From Bradyrhizobium sp. AZCC 2176 (GTDB lineage: Bacteria > Pseudomonadota > Alphaproteobacteria > Rhizobiales > Xanthobacteraceae): DNA of 64,000 nucleotides. A model generated the notes under the pieces. The model saw only the letters and a list, made by a program, of their open reading frames with translations, made no database searches and was not told the origin of the DNA. The translations under genes were made by a program, and so were the position numbers. Positions within the stretch are counted from its first letter, which is position 1. Each line of letters opens with the position of its first letter. This document shows positions 61,246 through 64,000 of the stretch, in pieces. The DNA lies in the NCBI RefSeq assembly GCF_036924645.1, contig NZ_JAZHRX010000001.1:4553501-4617500 (forward strand), given 5' to 3'.

Positions 61246-61671
61246 TCAGTGCCGCACCACCAGCACCGAGCACCTGGCGTAGCGCACCACATGGCCGGCG
61301 TTGGAGCCGAGGAAGTAGGTCCGCATCGCCGGCCGGTGCGAGGTCATTACGATCAGGTCGGCCTTGATCGCCGCCGCCTCTTCGAGAATCTCGTGATAGA
61401 TGCCGCCCTGCCGCACAGCGGTAGAAATGCGTGACGCCTCGATGCCGGATTCCTTCGCCACGATGGAGAGCGCTTCTTCCGAGGTGGCGCGCTGCTGCGC
61501 ATCGAAATCGGCCGGCACATATTCCGCCAGCATCACCGGCGTCATCGGCAATACGTTGAGCAGCCGCACCGAGCCGTCCCAGGTCTGTGACAGCGTCGCG
61601 GCCGTTGCGATCGCGGGCTTGGCCAGATCGGTATCGGCGAGGTCGATCGGCACGAGAATCGACTTGAACAT
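61246..61671 (-). CDS. Universal stress protein UspA family
   Basis: A protein of 141 residues: MFKSILVPIDLADTDLAKPA at the N-terminus, YHEILEEAAAIKADLIVMTS and the C-terminal ATP-binding pattern FLGSNAGHVVRYARCSVLVV (G-x2-G-x9-S/C). Length is typical of single UspA. ATG at 61671; a start 99 bases upstream would overlap the dispersed repeat and is not used. Stress-related, cytoplasmic. Confidence 0.93.
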   Translation of the reverse strand: MFKSILVPIDLADTDLAKPAIATAATLSQTWDGSVRLLNVLPMTPVMLAEYVPADFDAQQRATSEEALSIVAKESGIEASRISTAVRQGGIYHEILEEAAAIKADLIVMTSHRPAMRTYFLGSNAGHVVRYARCSVLVVRH

Positions 61672-61728
61672 CTGCGCCTCCTGGCTTGAGTCCGTTCGGT
61701 CCTGACTTATCAGGATAGGGCTCCAGCC

Positions 61729-61790
61729 TTTTGTTTTGACGCGTCTTCTTTTACGCGAACTTGTTCTCAATTCGCTCGAAAAGCGCCTTG
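61729..61790. repeat. Dispersed repeat, GACGCGTTTTC...ACGCTCT family, copy 3 (diverged)
   Basis: TTTTGTTTTGACGCGTCTTC, then TTTTACGCGAACTTGTTCTC and AATTCGCTCGAAAAGCGCCT. It resembles the 10061 and 49291 copies but has several changes, and lies upstream of the UspA gene. Confidence 0.6.
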
Positions 61791-61830
61791 TGAAAAGCTT
61801 AGCATGGCGGGGCAGGGATGTCCGCCTGCC

Positions 61831-62385
61831 TCAATCGTCCAGTGCCTGCTTCAGCAATTTCGGGCTGGTGAAGCGCACGAGTTTGCCGCGGCGAAATGCC
61901 ACTTCGCTCCAATCGTCGATCGCAAAATCCAGGATGGCCAGGCCTGCGGTTGGCAGATTGTCCTCGAGTGATTTCTTCGCCGTCGCATCGCCGCTGCCGG
62001 CGAGCATCAGCGCCAGCTCGTGCATGCCGGGATTGTGGCCGATCAGCATCAAGCGCGCGGGATCGATGATCTCGGCCATGCGGATGATCCGCAGGAGATG
62101 TGCCGGCTCGGCGCCGTAGAGTTCATCGAGCAGTTCGACCTGTGGCTGCGGAAGCCGTTCCCGCACTGCATCCTTCATCGCATCGCGTGCGATCTCCCAG
62201 GTCTGGCGCGACCGCACTGCGGTCGAAACCAGAACGGCTTCGGGAACGGGCGGATGCCGGCCGATCCAGGTTCCAATGGCCGCGGCGTCCCGTCGGCCGC
62301 GCTCGTCGAGTCGGCGGTCGTGGTCATGGCCCGAAGGCGCGTCGTGTTCAGTCTTGGCGTGACGCAGCAGCATCAAACGGCGCAT
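61831..62385 (-). CDS. sixA: SixA-type histidine phosphatase
   Basis: A phosphohistidine phosphatase-like protein of 184 residues. The RHG catalytic motif is MLLRHAKTEHD (His9), the second histidine is in LMLIGHNPGMHEL and a conserved Arg pair in VSTAVRSRQTWEIA. SixA removes phosphate from Hpt-type histidines, e.g. ArcB in E. coli, so the Hpt protein at 45943 is a conceivable target; this is a guess. ATG at 62385; GTG two codons upstream is an alternative. Confidence 0.85.
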   Translation of the reverse strand: MRRLMLLRHAKTEHDAPSGHDHDRRLDERGRRDAAAIGTWIGRHPPVPEAVLVSTAVRSRQTWEIARDAMKDAVRERLPQPQVELLDELYGAEPAHLLRIIRMAEIIDPARLMLIGHNPGMHELALMLAGSGDATAKKSLEDNLPTAGLAILDFAIDDWSEVAFRRGKLVRFTSPKLLKQALDD

Positions 62386-62479
62386 GGGCACGATCTCGAT
62401 TCGGTCTTAGTCTGGACTAATCTACAAGCTCATGTCTGGGACAAGGTGACAAGCGCCGCAGCCGCCCGTAAGAAACGCC

Positions 62480-63967
62480 ATGCCTGAGACTTTCACAAGT
62501 GCGACCAACGGCCCCGAGGACGACGCGCTTTTTCGCTCGCGTCTATCGTTCGACCTGGATGTTGACATTTGCGTGGTCGGAGCCGGCCTTGCCGGCCTGA
62601 CGGTGGCGCTGGAAGCCGCGCGCCTCGGCGCCAGCGTGGCCGTGCTCGAAGGCCGGCATGTCGGCTGGAACGCTTCAGGCCATCAGCTCGGCACGGTCAT
62701 GCCGGGCTACAGCCTTCCGATCAGCGACCTGATCGAGCGCGTCGGACTTGATGACGCGCGCGAGCTGTGGGCGATGTCGAAGGAGGGCGCCGATTACGTT
62801 CGCGCCGCCGCCACCGAAGCGGCGATGCCTGGCATTGCGCTGACCGAGGGCGCGCTGGAGGTCTCCAACGTCGACGCCGGCGAAACGCTGATCAGCCGCC
62901 TGCAGACGCTGAGCGAAGATTTCGAGACCGAGGTCGAGGGATGGCAGGTCGATCGCGTTCGCGATCAGCTCGGGACCGCACGCTATTTCCACGGCATCTA
63001 TTATCCGCGTGCGTTCCAGATCGACGGCCGCAAATATATCCGCGGTCTCGCCGCGCAGGCGAGGCGGGCGGGCGCGCGCATCTTCGAGGATACGCCTGTC
63101 GTCAGCATCGATCCGTCAGGGATTCGCAAGCGCATCGTGACGCCGTCGGCGCGGCTGCGCGCCTCGCACATCGTCCTGGCCGGCAACGTTCATCTCGGAG
63201 CCCCAATGCGCCGCCTGTCGGAAACGTTGCTGCCGGTCTGGCGCTATGCCGCGGTGACGGAGCCGCTCGGCGAGCGGCTCGGCGAAGTGATCGCCTTCAA
63301 GGGGTCGGTCGCCGACAGCGACGGCATCGATCATTTCCGGATCGTCGACGGTGACCGGCTGATGTGGGCGAGCCCGGAAACCACCTGGGAGGCGCGGCCA
63401 CGTCGCTTTGCACCTGTCATTCAACGCCGCATTGCCACCATCTTCCCAGCGCTCGGCAAGGTCGCGATATCAGACGTGTTCGGCGGTGCGGTCGGGGTGA
63501 CCGTGCACGGCATGCCGCAGATCGGCCAGTTGCGCAAAGGGCTGTGGGTCGCCAGCGGCTTCGGGCGCCATGGGCTTAACACCTCGGCGATGGCGGGGCA
63601 GGTCATCGCGCGCAGCATTCTGTGGGGCGAGGAACGCTGGAAACTGTTCTCGCCGTTTGAACTGGTCTGGGCGGGCGGCGCCACCGGCCGCGTCGCCGGC
63701 CATCTGATCGGCGTGTGGGGGCGGGGCCATGCGGCCGCGGCGGGCGCGCTGGCCCGTTACCGCGAAGGCGCTCGAGCCCGGGAACGCGTTCGTGAGGCGC
63801 GATTGGCGGAGGCCAACCGGCAGGCCGGAACCAGGCCGCCGCGCCGTCCGCCGGTTGGACAACGCCCGGCGCGTTCACAGCCTCCGCGCCCGGCAGAGGC
63901 GCGGGACGGCGGGACATCAGCCGCGCCCTCGCAGGAAAGTGAGAAAATCCGGGACGGATCCGTGTAA
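62480..63967 (+). CDS. FAD-dependent oxidoreductase, DAO family
   Basis: A flavoprotein of 495 residues. N-terminal FAD motif VDICVVGAGLAGLTVALEAA with VAVLEGRHVGWNASGHQLGT, followed by a DAO-type substrate domain (YYPRAFQIDGRKYIRGLAAQ) and C-terminal GLWVASGFGRHGLNTSAMAG. The family oxidises amines or amino acids (PuuB-like). The last 70 residues are unusual: Arg/Pro/Ala-rich, highly basic (RARERVREARLAEANRQAGT; RPPRRPPVGQRPARSQPPRP). Substrate unknown. Starts at ATG 62480; no gene follows before the window end. Confidence 0.9.
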   Translation: MPETFTSATNGPEDDALFRSRLSFDLDVDICVVGAGLAGLTVALEAARLGASVAVLEGRHVGWNASGHQLGTVMPGYSLPISDLIERVGLDDARELWAMSKEGADYVRAAATEAAMPGIALTEGALEVSNVDAGETLISRLQTLSEDFETEVEGWQVDRVRDQLGTARYFHGIYYPRAFQIDGRKYIRGLAAQARRAGARIFEDTPVVSIDPSGIRKRIVTPSARLRASHIVLAGNVHLGAPMRRLSETLLPVWRYAAVTEPLGERLGEVIAFKGSVADSDGIDHFRIVDGDRLMWASPETTWEARPRRFAPVIQRRIATIFPALGKVAISDVFGGAVGVTVHGMPQIGQLRKGLWVASGFGRHGLNTSAMAGQVIARSILWGEERWKLFSPFELVWAGGATGRVAGHLIGVWGRGHAAAAGALARYREGARARERVREARLAEANRQAGTRPPRRPPVGQRPARSQPPRPAEARDGGTSAAPSQESEKIRDGSV

Positions 63968-64000
63968 CGTCGGCGCTTGTGGGCCGTATTTGATGGCGAA

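Overview
The window reads as a stretch of alphaproteobacterial chromosome, most likely Bradyrhizobium or a close relative in the Bradyrhizobiaceae. Reasons: high GC; a putative GnnA/GnnB pair (lipid A with diaminoglucose is typical of this group); a MocR regulator; DUF1127, DUF892 and HdeD-type stress proteins; a very long polar-growth-type coiled-coil protein; and many copies of a dispersed palindromic repeat that begins like GAGCATGATC and ends like GATCATGCTC. I see no rRNA, tRNA, CRISPR array, prophage or intact insertion sequence. Taxonomy is inferred from gene content, not from a marker gene.

Layout. 1-6028: envelope and surface sugar genes (UPF0104 membrane protein, cut by the window edge; bifunctional mannose-1-phosphate guanylyltransferase; oxidoreductase plus aminotransferase pair; MurJ flippase). 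6413-11110: redox genes (an orphan form-II CoxL-like molybdenum hydroxylase subunit, a cytochrome c', a CHRD protein, a membrane-anchored diheme cytochrome). 11126-16719: J-domain protein, stand-alone RAM domain, ThiD, an LpxH-like phosphoesterase translationally coupled to a glycosyltransferase, and a threonine dehydratase-like enzyme. 16797-24283: secreted caspase-like protease, AI-2E family permease, and a leftward group of DUF1269 protein, AbgT transporter and membrane metallophosphoesterase. 24284-33224: glutaminase, two MFS transporters, a protamine-like small protein, HdeD, a secreted amidohydrolase, a lipid kinase and an Ala-rich protein with a 15-bp tandem repeat.

33194-37262: dipeptide epimerase and an Mla-type lipid transport operon in which a STAS domain is fused to the permease. 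37290-46320: a PAS-GGDEF-EAL protein, then the most striking gene of the window, a 1764-residue membrane-anchored coiled-coil protein with eight exact-length 132-bp repeats. It is a candidate for the Growth Pole Ring (GPR/RgsE) protein of Rhizobiales polar growth, and is divergent from an Hpt-domain gene across a region with a perfect TTAA-N7-TTAA CtrA-type box. 46460-49253: [2Fe-2S] ferredoxin, thioesterase, TrxR-type ferredoxin-NADP reductase and DUF2147 protein. 49355-55026: a large secreted SGNH hydrolase, a second UPF0104 protein, a ferritin-like DUF892 protein with an EcfG-type promoter, and a DHA2 MFS pump. 55197-63967: MHYT-GGDEF-EAL protein, small membrane proteins, YdcF, a MocR regulator with repeated TTGCAC boxes facing a DUF1127 gene, a universal stress protein, a SixA-type phosphatase and an FAD oxidoreductase.

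Most of the window is ordinary core and stress-response chromosome. The signals worth following are the GPR-like gene with its repeats and putative cell-cycle promoter, the MocR box cluster, the orphan CoxL-like subunit and the secreted caspase. All identifications rest on reading motifs and protein character by eye; no database search was run.
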